Origin: Talinum fruticosum | Taxonomy: Eukaryota > Streptophyta > Magnoliopsida > Caryophyllales > Talinaceae | Direction: 5' to 3' | DNA: 64,000 nt | NCBI GenBank assembly: GCA_021018815.1 | Contig: JAITYX010000028.1 | Coordinates: 4,357,001 to 4,421,000 of the forward strand | Made by a program: the position numbers and the translations under genes | Notes under the pieces: generated by a model | Seen by the model: the letters and a program-made list of their open reading frames with translations, nothing else | What the model was told of the DNA's origin: nothing | The model's database searches: none | Part shown: in pieces, positions 19,784 to 34,700 of the stretch | Numbering within the stretch: position 1 is the first letter of the stretch | Layout: every line of letters begins with the position of its first letter

Positions 19784-22700
19784 GTACGCCGTCGTTTTCA
19801 CATCTCTTTTCTTCTTCTTCCTCATCACTATAAATTCATAAATTTTGCTTTTTTTTGGGGGGCGGGGTGGCTGTTGAAAAGTGTTTTAAGTTTAAATAAT
19901 AGCAAGTGTGCAAGTTGCATATTGGCCAGTGTAGCATTTGGCATGCATATAATTCTTCGTGGGAAAAAAATAAAACAAAAAAGTATTGAACTTTGTGTGG
20001 TAGTATAAGTAGCACACAGTACTAGATTTAGCACGATATTTAATTTATGAAAGTATGAAACTGACGATCATTTTTTATTATGGCTTGATTATATGAGATA
20101 CAAGAATATATGTTAGTTGGGTGTTTTTTTAAGCTATTTGTGTAGGAATAATTTCGCATGATTATATAATTTTTGTTCTCTTTCTTTAGATACAGTTGGT
20201 GATAGTTATTAGTTAATCAACACTTAACAATACCTTTATATATGTTTTACAACACGTTCTTTTATCTTTTTATTATTTGAGTCTCTGATAATTATTATTA
20301 CGTTTTTATTTAAAAGGGTGGACGCATGCATAAAATTCCATTTCTTACGTATTATTGTATTAGGAATCTATCTATACACTTATATAATAGTTGGCACCTA
20401 AAATGATCATTAAAAAAGTTCAAGCAAATATTTTAAAGCACAAAGTTCTGGACAAGCTTTTCTGTAAAAACTTGCGAATTTTCAGTCGCCTTCTTTTAAA
20501 ACACAAGAAACGTATAATTGATCCTAGCAAAATAATATACATCAAGATATCTCTCAGCTGTTTTCTCTTAATTTAAAATTTATAATCAATATAATATATT
20601 AAATTGAAAAAATATATGAAGTATGCAATAGTATTGCAACTTATAATTTGGGTAGTATATCGTCTTATTACATGTATTTTTATAATTGTAAAATCATGTA
20701 TGTGATATACTTTCATGGTTAAAGTTGAACAAATTAGGGTATCATTTCATTTGTGTTGATGTAGTCGATCGAATATTAAAACTTTATAACTTATAACTAA
20801 ATATAGTTATTGAAAATTTTGTGATTTTTGACCATATAAGATACTAATTTAAGTTAAAATAAGAAGTATAAGATATGTCTTACTAAAAAGATATATATTA
20901 TCACTAGACCTGCAAACACTAACCCAACCCGAAAACCAACCCAAACAAGGCGAAAATTTTGGGTTTTGAACATGATTTTTCGACCCAAGCCTAAAAAGCT
21001 GAACTCGAATAACTCGCAAATTAATACGTCAAATCCGACCCGAACCCGTTCGGCTCGTTGGAGTCAAGGCAATAAACACAACAATTTTAGTTTTGTATCT
21101 TGTTGATTGAATGTTTATAAGCCTATTATATAATTTTCATTTCACTTTATCACACATTTAGTAATGGTTATTTATTATGTTACATCGTTTGGAGAGATGC
21201 TTGCATATCTATCGCAATAATTTACAAACAAACACCGATACTATTTCTTTTCTCAACTTATTTCTCATAAAAAAATTATATATAAAAACTATAGATAGTA
21301 AAATTTTAACAAAATATGTATGGACTCAAATGAAGCGATATATTAAAAATATTAAAAATACACAAATTATATTATTATGTTTTTGGTGAATTGAATATGC
21401 TTGATCATATCTAGGGGTGTGCGAAAAAACCAAAACCGAAAAACCGAACCGAAAAAACAATTAACCAGAAACATTTTTTAAAAAAATCGGTTCGGTTAAT
21501 CGAACCGAAAATTATTTTCGATTCACGGTTCGGTTTCGGTTTAGAGATATGAAAAAATTGGTTAACCGAACCAAACCGAACTTTTTGTTTAAAAAAAACT
21601 TAAGTATAAATAGTCTCTCATAGCTAACCCTAGTTCTTTGGACGGACCTTTCAATCTTCTCGGTTCTCACGAGGGACCTCTCCCTCCTCTCGCTCTCTCT
21701 CTCTCTTTCTCCTCTCTCTTGCTCTCTCCCGTCGACTGACCCCTTCATCGCCGGCGTTTGTGGTGGTCCCTCTCTCCTCTCCCACCTCTTTCTACTTTCT
21801 CTTGCTCTCTCCCAGCGATGGAACCTTCCTAACCGGCGTTTGTGGTGGTCCCGTTCTCCTCTTCCACCTCTCTCTCTCCTCTTGTTTGCTTTCTCCCGTC
21901 GACGGAACCTCCCCAACATTTGTTACTAAAATCTATTGTATCTACATTGGGCATTGCCCATATACCATATGGAAGTTGCCCGGAAAAATGGTTCCGATTG
22001 ACTCGAACCCGAGAAGTGATTTACAATCTGCATAAGAAGCGAGGAAAATCCCCGGAAAATTCATTGTCCAGAGCAAGCAAGTACAAGCTTTGGCTTTCAC
22101 ACAAATAGCTAGGAAATGGACCAGTGAACTTATTTTCGAAATGTCTATGCTCATCAATGGAGAAAATCTCCCAAAATTTGTAGGGAGTTCCCCAAAGAAG
22201 CTGTCCTCGTAAATCTCACATGGGATTTTACTTTTGAATTAATGGTTTGTTACGAGGATACATAGTTTGATTTGCTTTTACTTTTTAACAATTAACCGTT
22301 AAGCGATCCGAAAAATCGGTTAACCGAACCGAAGATTCGGTTAACCGATTATTTCGATTCGATTACTGATCGAATTTTTGTCGAACCGAAGACCGGTTAA
22401 ACGAAAATTTCGATTCGGTTACTGGTTCGACTTTTGACGAACCAAAAGTGCGAGTTAACCGACTTTGCACACCCCTAATCATATCTTAAATAATATACTT
22501 TTTTATAGAAATAATATTACTATAATAACATAAAATTTTGATGTTATAATTAAAAAATAATAATTTTAGTTTATTGTAAATCTTTAATTCTCATTTACTT
22601 GAAATTATTCTAGCGAGTACTTGAATCACAACGCCAGGATAGGCATTAGATGGTGTGAGATAAAGTCGAAATTTTCCTAGTGAGTAAAATGGATTGGCTA

Positions 22701-25700
22701 GCCGACTAGGTTGACTCTTTCTCGATCTATTTTAAAATGGAGTAACTATGCTTAAACCCCCCTCCCTTTTATAATATTAATCTTTATTACTATTGATAAT
22801 AAATTTTACAAAGTGTAACATGTGTATTAGTATAATAGAAGAGTTGAAATAAACATCGGAACCTTAAACGAGACATTAGTGGAATAATTCATTATTGTCG
22901 TCAAAAAGATACAACAAAAGACATAAACAAATCCACTTTATTGGCCCAACATTTTATTAATCTTATTTTAAATAGGTAAAGTGGCCAAGTCGTTCGACTC
23001 AACGTAATCCTCACACAAATATTATGATGAAAGTTTTGAATTTTTTCAATATGTTTTTAGATAATACAAATACTACGCTTGTCCGTAGGAATTATGAGAA
23101 ATTTTAAGCAAAAAGGCAATCTCAACACGTTGGGTTGGCCCAAAATCTGTATATCTCGATATACGAACCCTTATATTTTATCCGAATTCAAATACATTCG
23201 ACCCTTATTTACCCTTATTTATCTTGTCTACCCGAATTGATTGGTCTAATTGTCACCCTTGATGATATTAACGAAGGGTTAAGAATTTTGGCACCCACAC
23301 CCTCCCCCAAAAAAAAATTTAAGAAGGTGTTAGTGGAGACTTTTAATCAAGATTAGCCTTCTTTAACTGTTTGGCTATTCATTTGAATAACAAATTAACT
23401 TCTCAAATTAGCTTTATAATTGAAAGAGCCAATTTTTAAAATGCTCAAACTATTAGCTGGTTATTAAGGTTATCAAATATTTTTCAGAAAAAAAGTTTAA
23501 TTTATCAAAGAGTTTGGGTTATAAATAGTTGTGCAATCTAGTTGCTAATAATTAATACAATCAGGTAAGAATGAAGAATTGTAAAGACTTCTGAATTTGA
23601 CTACGAGTAGATTAAAAAAATTTAAAATGAAGAATGAATTGGAAATATGAACCTTTTTCATTAGTTCACTTTTTTTGGGAGGAGTTTTTTAAGGTCCGCA
23701 AAAGTCACAAAAAATAATACAATACAATAATGGAAGAGAATAAGATCTACAACTTAATATATACTCAACACTTCAGTCTTAACTACTATGTTAAGATCGC
23801 ATTTGTAAGGGATTTCTTACTTGTTTCAAGCTCCAGATAATTAATCAAAGTCAAATAATTAGTAAGATTATGTTCTTTTTTATTTATTACGCAGAAATCA
23901 TATAAATATGAAATAAGCTTAGAAGATTATAATGAGTTCAAATTTTCTAAGCTTAAAAGTTTATCATGAGTTCAAATTTAGAACACAGTTGAAGATACGT
24001 TTAGAAAATTTTTCAGCTAGCGAAAAGTTTTAAAAAATTCTCTTAACCTTTTCATATATATGTCCTTCTAATATCTTTATTTTACATAAATACTTTACAT
24101 TTTCCAAACAACATATTTTTTTGGAATATAGTATTATTATTCCAAGTATTAAAGTGACACAATATGTCTCTTCTATTCGCCCTATCTATTGGCATTTTTT
24201 ATATTATGAATTTTAAGGAGTTCTCACAAACAAACCAATTGATTTTAAGAACATTTCTTAGCATTTTCTTTTTATATTATGAATTTCCAGGAGTTCTCAT
24301 AAACAAACCAAGTGATTTTTTAAGAACATTTCTTAACGATATATGATCCAATATAAATTCGTAGTATTTTTTTTTGTTACATAAATTAAATTAAAACACA
24401 ACAATCACTACAGAAAATTTGTCTTACTTCTACACTTATGTAGCTGGACATATGTGCTTCGGATTAATATAATAATTAAAATATATCCGCAAGAAAGTTT
24501 GCGAGAAATTTAGGATAAGTTCGTAAGAGTTTATATAAGTCTAGAAAAGATATAATAAATTCAAAAGATTGGAAAGTTTGAATTAAAATTATATAAGTTC
24601 AAATAAATTTAATTCGAATAAATTAATAAAAAGAAATTGCAAAACGGATTAGCATCTGATTTGTAAGAATGAAAATAAACACAATCCTGTTTGGTAAAAT
24701 AAGTTGTTTGAGTATCGGATAAGTGTTTGTGTAGTTGATAACTATTTAGGTACTGATAACTATTAGATTTTAGTCGTTAACGGATAGTTGTTCAAATGAA
24801 CGGTTAAATGTATTCAGTAAATTTAGTGGTTGAGTTAGTTGATTATTGTAAATTGACGTAAAAGGATATAGATAATTTGCCAAATATAATTTAATGAAGA
24901 GATGTTTTTGTCAAAAAATATGAAACGCTACTTTTAAATGTGAAAAATTAATATTATTAGCTTTTCGAAACACTACTTGAAACGTTATAAATTAGTGTAA
25001 ATGCTAGTTGAAACACTACCTTATCGAATATTAATATTTGGTTGATTAGTGTTTTGACTTTGTAAAAACACTAAAAATTACTCCAAACGCTGTTGTCGAA
25101 CGGACAAAGACTAAATGGCCTCTTTAGTTTCCTTTTCGTGTTCCATTAAAATTAGTTGGAAGTATTATTATTCGGAGGTCGTATGTACGACTTACGGTTA
25201 GGCATCCTTCGTTGTGTATGATAGTACAAGCTGTTTGCCTATCTCTTATATACTTGCATGATAACATAGAGTACGTAGTAGTTGTGAAGGAAATTGGATT
25301 TAACATATTATTATTGCCAATTTGCTATTATTATAAAACAAGTGGGTTATAGATTCTCTGAATCGTATTCATGGACTGCTTTACTTTCTAAAACTCTGTG
25401 ACATAAGATGCTCCTTCGTTATATTAATCATTCTACGACTATTGCACCCACTAATAGAAGGGATCCTTATTTAATTAGTAGTACTATCTTATATATCTAC
25501 ATGATTCCTTTTTTTTTGTGATAGAATTATACATCCAAATCATTTATGTGCGGCAATTTTAAATTTATAAAAATAAAGTAAAGAAAACATATGAGGCTTT
25601 ATTCTTTTGAATTTACTGTTGATGAGTGTGGGTGGATGCTAATCAATGTTGGCTATTGTTAATGAGTATTGAATACAGAAGAAATTCAAATTTGAAAATA

Positions 25701-28700
25701 TGACTAAGTACGGATAAGTATTGACCAATGTTGATTGATGCTAACTAATGCTGATAGTGCAAATTAATGCTGTTACTATTAAGAATGATGATAAAGGATT
25801 TTTGTTAGGTTAAAAAGAATAAGCCTTGAGTTGTGAAAGTGTCAAGGAATAGTGACCATAAACTTAAGCGCTTGACTTTTATCCATGTTGACTTTTGCAT
25901 CTTTATTTATTCTAGCTATATATAAGTATATAAATAAATTAACAAGATCAAACAACAATGATGTTTTTGATTGCTATATATAAGTATATACATAAATTAA
26001 CAAGTTTGATTGCTATATATAAGTATATACAAAAATTAACAAGATCAAACAACAATGATGTTTTTGGAGTGAAAATCACTGCCCTTTCAATCATGCATGA
26101 CTGTATATATACAAAAACAATGGAGACAAAATATATGCCACCTTCCTATACAAGGACCTAAGGTTTTAGGAAACAGAATAATACAAATTGGAAACAAATT
26201 ATGAGCAAATATTTGCTAGTGCCAAACATATTCACGCAAACGAAGGCTCCTTTCTCCGATGCCCACAACCCAATACCTCCTTAACTGAATCAGCTGGTTC
26301 AAGCACATCTTGAACAACAAAAGAAGAAGTCTCATTCAGCTCACTGGGCTCATTTTCAAGTGACCCATCAACTCTAATTTAAGCTACCTCTACTTGTGCC
26401 TGATCAGACTCTTTATTTTCTATCAAATACTTGACACCCTCAACTCCTTCATTTTGGATTTGAGCTTGTTGGGCTGCCTCTTGTTCCTCTTTATGACTGT
26501 GATTGAGATAATGACGCCACATGCTGGTGACAAAGATCACCCTTTGTTTTTTCAAAAGGAGATTGAGCTTGTGCACCCATACCCCCTGCATCCACACGGC
26601 CAAACATATCCATAGAATCAATTACTTTGATACCAAAGGGAAATTCATGCTCAGAAAATATGACATCCCTTGACACAAAAAAATTTCAAGTCTTCAAATC
26701 ATACAACCTCCAACCTTTTTTTCCACTAGGATATCCAACAATAATACATCGCTGACTTCGACTAGCAAGTTTATCTCCTTTTGTCCCTTGGTTATGTGCA
26801 TAACAAAGTGACCCAAAAACTCTAAGACCATAAAGAACTTCATAGGGACCATAAAGAACTTCATAGGGACTCTTCCCATTCAATATCATGGAAGGTGTTT
26901 CGATTTATCAATTAAGCTGCTGTGAGAACATATTCCCCTAAAAACTAATGGGAAGATGACCTTGAAAACGCACAGCCCGAGCCACATTCATTATGTGTTA
27001 GTGTTTCTGCTCTACCGTACCATTCTGCTGTGTTGTACCTGTGCAAAAAGTTTGAAAACTATCGCATGCTCCAAGAAATAATTTTTCAAACATGTAAATT
27101 CCGTCCCATTATCACTTCTGACAAATTTAACTTGTGTTATAAATTATCTTTCGGTCAGCAATAAAATTTTTCAGAGTTAGAGGTGCCTTCGTCTTATCAA
27201 TTAGCAAAGTCACCCAAATAGCACGAGAGAAATCATCCACAATTGTCAAAAAATAACTAGCACCACAAAGAAACAGTTCAATATGGTCCCTATAGATCAC
27301 AATGAATCAACTCAAACAAATTAGAGGTTTTATTTTCACTAAGCGGAAAATTGTTTCGAGTCTGTTTCGCACGATAACAAATGTCACATAATTTATTTAA
27401 ACCATCACTACCTTTCCTAATGTCTATACCCGACATTAGCTTGGTAACTTTGTAAGATGGATGTCCCAATCTGGCGTGCCACAAATCTAGTGAGCTTATT
27501 CCATTGACTTTGTGAGCTTGTATCTGCGATTTTCCCGAAAAGTAGTAGAGTCCATCTTTCCGCTCACCCGTACCAATCAACATCTTCGAGGCATGGTCCT
27601 GTAAAGCACACATATGTTTTTAGAAAATTGCGATACAATCAGATTCATCAATTCTTTGTGACACAGATAATAAATTGCAATCAAGACCGGGAACATAAAG
27701 AACATTAAATAGTTTCAATTCGTTGTCAGGTGCAGTCGTCCCTTCTTGAGTAGCAAAAACATGACTACCGTTTGGCAAGCCCACAGGACAAGCTGAAATT
27801 TTTCGTAAATCTCTCAATGTTTCAAGACTTCCAGTCATATGATTGGAAGCCCCTGTATGAATAATCCATGCTAAATTTTCAGCCTTACCGGTCATCTTTT
27901 CGGTGGAATTAGCCTTATGAGAATTTATAAGTTCAAGGAGTGATTTGTATTGATCTGAATTCAAATTTAGCACGCCCAACTTATCTCCTCCACACGCAGC
28001 CTCCGCCTGTGTTCCTGGCGCAGATTGTGCTGCATTTGCTCGAACCAATCCTCTTCCTCGGCCTCCACCTAAGCCTCCTCTACCTCGGCTGGTTGTCTTC
28101 GTGTCACGAGATTTGTCGCCCCACCAGTTCAGGTATCCAACCAACTGAAAATAGTCTGTCGCATCATGCCCCGTCTTTTTACAGTAAGTGCAGACCATGG
28201 TTTTATCTCAGGTATCTCCATGCCCTTTTCCTTTGAAACCAATTTGCACTGCAAGACCAACGATTTCACCGTAATCTCCTTTTCCCCGGGCCATTGCCTT
28301 GACTCGCTCCTCATGAATAAGCATAGAGAATGCTCTGTTCAGGGATGGCAACGACTCAGTTGCTAGAAGATTCGACTGTACCATCCCATACAAGTCGTCA
28401 TCTAGTCCCATGAGGAATTGATGAACACGTTCCTCCTCTCGTTTCTTGGCAAGCTTTGGGCCGATTTCACATTCGCACTTAACCGCAGCTACATGCCGAA
28501 AACTGGTCATAATCCATCAATTTATCCCATAGAAGCTTCAATTTTCCGTCATAGGCAGCAATTGACAGTCCCTTCTGCTTAGAGTTCGCTAATTCAGCCT
28601 TCAATTGCTACGGGGTCCATTCGCAATTGAAAAACATTCTTTAATGTCCTGCCACAAATCCGAGGCGTTTTCCGTGTGTGATACGGTTGAGAAAAGTCCT

Positions 28701-31700
28701 GGTTCAATGGAGTTTAAAATCCATGAAATCAGCATGGATTGTATTGTCCACTAATCCTCGAATTCAGGAGAATCATCATCTGGTTTGGTAATCTTGCTCT
28801 CAATAAAGCCCCATTTACGTCTGGCTCTCAACGAGGTTCATATAACCCTCCCCCACTCTTCATAATTATCACCTTTCAGCTGTACTTGTGTGATAATATT
28901 TCTGGGGTTGTCATTAGAGTTTAGATCGTATGGGGACGTTGTCTTTTTCATTGATTTGTTTTTCGTTTCATCTTTGTTGTCTTCCATGGCTCTGATACCA
29001 TAACAAGATCAAACAACAATGATGTTTTTCGAGTGAAAATCACTGTCTTTTCATTCATGCATATGACTGCGTATATACAAAAACAATGGAGACAAAATAT
29101 GTCACTTTTCTATATAAGGACCTAAGGTTTTAGGAAACAGAATAATACAAATGGAAACAAATTATGAGGAAATATTTGCCAGTACTAAACATATCCTGGG
29201 CCTCATTATATATGTGCACACACAAATCTATATATTTATATTTTGTTTGTTGGTCATTTAAATTTATGATTTTTTGTCATCTACTTGGAGAAGGGGAAAA
29301 AATAATTCGACATTTTGGTAATTAATGGAGTATTTAGTGTGAATAAGAGAATGTTGGTTGATACTACGATAAACACCTAGAGGAAACAAGAATATTGATA
29401 ACATAATTAATCTGTGATGCGGGCTAATGTTGCTTGTTACCAAGGGCTTGGCAACAGGCGGGGTCAGGCCCGCCCATTTTCTTAGCAGGTTAGCTGGGTC
29501 AACAACTTTTTATGTGCCAGGTCGGGCCGGGATCATGGGTCAAATGACCCTAACCGCCCAAGACCTACCCATTCATATTTTTAGAGGAGGGAGGACATTA
29601 GAACTTATTGTCTATGTAACTTATAGTATATTGTACATTCTTTGCCCTAAGCCCCTTATTCATGACTTTTCCCCTATCAAATAAGTGAAACAAGATCTTT
29701 TTTGGTGTTTTTGGAAGGAGAGGGTGGGAACGAACTCACGATAAATGTAGAAATTTGAGATAATAGATTTGAGATAATGGAGGAACTTTTAAATGTGAAA
29801 AATAATTGCTCTCATACTTGTGTTATTCTCAAGATGCCAAACGGCTATTTATACATACAAGATACCTAATCCTAGTAAAACTAGGATGACCACTTCTAAT
29901 ATAACTCATACTCTTAATCCTAGTAATAGTAGGATGACCACTTCTAATACATACAAGGTAGGTTATGGTCCATGATCCTCAAGTCCTCATCTTTCTTTCC
30001 TTTTTCTTGAGGATTAGCATAAGGAAAAATTTCTTTATGAAAAATTACATCTCTACTCACAAAAACTTCACCGGTTTCAATATCATTAACCTTCCAACCC
30101 TTTTTCCCATAAGGGTAACCCACAAATATGCACTTTTAACTACGAGTAGCAAACTTATCCTTTTGCCTTTTATGCACATAGCATAATGACCCAAAAACTT
30201 TAATGTGCTCATATGTGGGTTTAGACTTAAACAAAAACTCATATAGAGTCTTGCCTTGTAACTTTTTGGAAGGAGTTCTATTTATTAGGTAAGCTGCACT
30301 TAACACACATTCACCCCAAAACTCTAGAGGTAGATTGGCTTGGAATCGAAGTGCCCTAGCAACAGTTAGAATAATATGACGATGCTTTCTTTCAATTCTA
30401 CCATTTTGTTGTGGTGTTCCCACACAACTAGTTTGGTGTATTATTTCTTGCTCCCTATAAAATTTTTTCATAGGCCTAGAAGTAAACTCATTTCCATTGT
30501 CACTTCTTATGACCTTAACTTGGGTATTGAATTGAGTTTTTGCTATATGACAAAAATTCATGACTAGTTGTGAAGCTTCACTCTTTTCTTTCATTAAATA
30601 CACCCAAGTCCTCCTACTAGCATCATCAAGAATAGACAAAAAGTAAGAGCTCCACTTAGAAACTTGGTGTGAGATGGACCCCAAATATGACAATTCTACC
30701 ATTCTGTTTAGCTCTTGAACACACATCGCAAACATCGTTACTAATTTTAGTCTCACAACCTCCAATACTACTAATAAAAGAGGACATAGCTTGTTTGGAA
30801 TGATGCCCTAACCGTTGATGCCACAAATCTCTGGTGATGACTTTGTTTACTCGGACTGTACTTGGTTGAACATTCTTAAAAAATAGACCCCACTTCGTTG
30901 TTGACCCACTCCAATCGGTATCCTTATAAAAGGGTCCTGTATCACACAAAGCTTATTAGTAAATGTCACCATGCATAATAATTCATTAATAAGTTGGGCC
31001 ACAAAAATAAGATTGTAGTTTAATCCAGGTACATATAGGACATCATGAAGGATGCTTGTCGAATTTAATTGTACCCATCCACCTTTACTAGCAATACTAG
31101 TCTCGTTGTTAGGCATCCCAACATGTATTGGGTGAATATCATAGACACCTTTTAACTTGTGTAAGTCTCCTTTCATATGACACAAGACCCCACTATCTAG
31201 TAACCAATCATCTTTTCCTAATAGCTTTTCATCATCTCTCTTTGAAGTGTTAATGAGACTTAATAGCCTCTCAATCTGTTTGGGTGAGAGACTTGGAATA
31301 GATGGGCGAGTTCCTTCTGTCTCTTCTTTCCCTTGCCCTTTAGCCATGATTATTTTATGACCCCGATACCATATAGAAATTTTGAGATAATAGATTTGAG
31401 ATAATGGAGGAACTTTTAGATGTAAAAAATAATTGTTCTCATACTTGTGTTATTCTCAAGATGCCAAACGGCTATTTATACATGCAAGATACCTAATCCT
31501 AGTAAAACTAGGATGAGCACTTCTAATATAACTCATACTCCTAATCCTTGTAATAGTAGGATGACTACTTCTAATATAACTTAGACTCCTAATCCTAGTA
31601 AAATTAGAAAGACCACTTCTAATATAACTAAGAAAATTAAATCAAACTAAAGACATACTTAGTGTCCTAAATCAAACAAAATACTTTGTTTCCTTAACAA

Positions 31701-34700
31701 TAACAGAGCATCCGAAGTACTGAGGAAAGAGACCATCGTGTAGATGCTTTTTGGATTAACCAATTTAAGTACTTGAAGCAAATGTCAAACTAAAAAAAAG
31801 CACTTCATCCAAAGTCATATGACTTTCAATCATAAATTCACGAAGTAATTGAAGAAATAATCCAACCAAATAAACATTTTACAACCAATGGTGTCAAGAA
31901 TTCTATTCTCTCACCAGCAAAGCCTCAATCTAGCATGGGAAAAGGTTTTCAACTTACGAGTGTCGTACGGTTACTACAATGTTTCAATCATAATTTAGAC
32001 CTCAAAGCAGCCATTATTGACAACCCCTCTGCATCTCGGTGACCAATCACCAATTCCGATAGGGTTCATCCTTCGTTGTTACCTAGAAGCTTTCAGTAGT
32101 GAATTTTCCATGTCCTACCAAACATGTAATTAAAGAAAAGTTCAGCTTTAGATGATAATAAAATTATGCATCATGCCTAGGATGATTTAAACTCGAGAAT
32201 AACCACTGATTAAAATAAGGGAAGAAGACAAGGAACAAGTTGAAATGGCATTATTAGTCCTCATTAAACTAGAGAGAGCAACCAATGAGATATTTCCAAA
32301 AACAATAACTTGAAGGTACCACTATTGATTCACACAAGAAGAACAATAAGCGACATAAACAAATGAAAACCCAAAAAACACAGAAAAGAAAAAAAGATTC
32401 TGCATAACATATTAAACTACCCATTATCTAGAATCTATTGAATTAAAAATTACCCAAATTAATTACACAAAAACATAATCACTAGTGCAGTTTAATTTGA
32501 AGTACCCGGAAGAAGATGTGGAGGGAAAGGAGAAGCCCAACATAGAATTATTTCTAGTATAAAAGTTATATAATAGCAAGAGGAATGTTTGATTTCCTAA
32601 AAGAAGAGCATGTGTCATCCTCCTCATCCCCATTCACTTCATCCTTATGTGAATCAGAATTATTGTCAATATCAATGGCAACATCAAACTCCGCACATCG
32701 CTAAAATTAAAGACATACCTACACATTGGACCGTCTTGAGTTTCAAAGCACTACGAGTTGGGGTGATGATTTTTCCTCCTATCATCAACAGTTATTGGGA
32801 TTCTTAGTAAGTCTCGTGCCATCATCGAAAGATCCGGGTATCCCACTGGACTCTTTTGCCAAAAATATAAAACATCTAACTCCATTTTTAGGCCAAGAAT
32901 CAGTTCATCCAAATATATATCAACTTATGACTTCCCAATTATGGCCTTGAGAGTCTACCACCAAAGCTATTGTAGTCATCAAAATAATCATCCCCAAACC
33001 CACTAGCAATGGTGAAGTTGAAATTGAATGTAGCTTATACTCATCAAACAAGGAGCCTAAAGTAGATAGCACATTATCCACCCTTTCCACAACTTCATCG
33101 GACCCAAACAGTTTGCTAAAAGAATACTTAATGAATTTGACTTTACATCTAGGATCAAGAAAGACAACACACAAAAATTGCAAATTATACTTAAATTAAT
33201 ATTTGTCAACTTTCCCAACATTTCTTTTGCCATGTCAAGTAGATAGTCATAAGGGCCTTCGACCGTCTCAAACAAACAACGATGGACCTCTATGTGCCAT
33301 TGAAATACAAATTGGATGTGGAAGTCTTAACAACAGTAAACATGCAAGTTATATATCATAAATTAACTTCAGAAACTTATGTATCCTAATGACCTTTTCC
33401 TACTCCTCCTCTAAAGGAACATATGACTTTGATGGTGAATTTGTGGACACCAAGTAAACAAACACATTCTTATAGTATAGAACATTCATAGAAATCTTTT
33501 CATTTCCAAAACAATACTTGGTGTTATCTACAATGATGGTGAGTATCTTATCCTTAATGTTCTATTAACAAAGAAATATAAGTATTTCATTGCCGATATT
33601 TTCACCATCACAAGGAGGTGTTAACGCACTAAATCTAAGGATCCTTTTGTGCAACATCCAAGCATTATCAACAAAGTGGGTTGTGATTGCAAATGTAGTT
33701 TGATAAGTGTGATTTGACCTCCAATTATCGGTAGTAAAACAAATTCTTCCCGGAGCAATAGCATGTCCTTCAACTTATCTTTTTCTTCCACATACATGGA
33801 CAATAAATTTCTCTTAGTCTGTTGAATGACTAAACGGCACAAGTTTAGGTTAGCTTTGGACATTGTCCGTTTAAAATTTTTTTCTTCAACAGCTTGCAAA
33901 TGAGTGGACTCCTTTCACAATATAGAGCACAATTTCTTTATGAAGTTCGTTTATATTGCAAACAAATTTCTCACCATCATCATTACCCAATGCCCCAACT
34001 TCAAGTCCACTAAGTCGATTTGGACATTTATTTAAGTGATGCTTCAAGAGGGAAGTGCCTTTATTTGGATTGGCAGACATCACTACTTTACAATACTTAC
34101 ATGTTGCGATTTTCTTACATTGTGCATTATTACCTTCTACAAGCTTTCTCCATACTTTAGACCTATTCTTCCTTTTACATTGTTGAGTGCTATATCATTA
34201 TATTCATCTTCGAGTGGGATTGATGAAATTGTCGCTTCACTTTCCATGTCTAAAATATAAATTATAACAAAAATATTAGGCTTGAAATGACAAACGCAAA
34301 TGAAGGTACAAAGAAAACTCCATGAACAAATTGAGGTAATAAGAATGTTGGCATTATATAATATACAGGGCAGAAAGACTTTAGCTTTCTAACTTTGAAG
34401 AAAATAAACCCACGAATTAAGCGTTGAAACAGAGTCTAATGTGAAGCCTAAAAATGACGACGGCTCTTCCCTTTCTAAAGTCTTGCTTACATATTATATA
34501 GGACAGATTGCGGAGCTAATGTCTAATAAGCTTGTTAAACAAAATCTTCAAAAACACAAAAACCTCGTAGAGAAACATGTGATTAGAAATATGCATATCT
34601 GGTATCAATACAAGTGCCATTGGGGATTTCCTCCTCTCCTTTTACATGATTTATTACCCAAATAATCAGTTGTGAATAGGGATTTAACTTAGACAGAGAG

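Larger units (their letters stand above)
26037..29193 (-). mobile_element. Copia LTR retrotransposon 1, lacks RT and RNase H
   Basis: LTRs of about 194 bp lie at 26037-26230 and 29001-29193, roughly 90% alike by eye. Next to the right LTR, the minus strand reads TGGTATCAGAGCCATGG, the usual initiator-Met tRNA primer site. The internal region (minus strand) encodes gag, CCHC knuckle, protease and integrase pieces and then runs straight into the 3' LTR, with no reverse transcriptase or RNase H. It is antisense to the bHLH gene. Confidence 0.92.
29746..31700 (-). mobile_element. Copia LTR retrotransposon 2, lacks RT and RNase H
   Basis: The right LTR starts at 31372 beside the minus-strand primer site TGGTATCGGGGTCATAA. 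The left LTR starts TGTAGAAATTTGAGATAATA at 29746 and is truncated near 29955. Both LTRs contain an internal short repeat around AATCCTAGTAAAACTAGGAT. The internal minus-strand coding is protease to integrase only. The outer end of the right LTR was placed near 31700 by eye and no target duplication was found. Confidence 0.85.

Noticed and set aside
19784..20008. Extension of bHLH exon 1 into a 212-residue frame.
   Set aside because: Read-through of the donor into intron 1. The family sequence resumes in exon 2.
21512..21919. Arg/Glu-rich minus-strand frame of 135 residues.
   Set aside because: It lies in the CT-rich core of the 21412-22477 hAT element. Biased composition, no domain.
34441..34665. 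74-residue + strand frame with start and stop.
   Set aside because: No recognisable domain, located beside an hAT transposase relic. Not supported as a gene.
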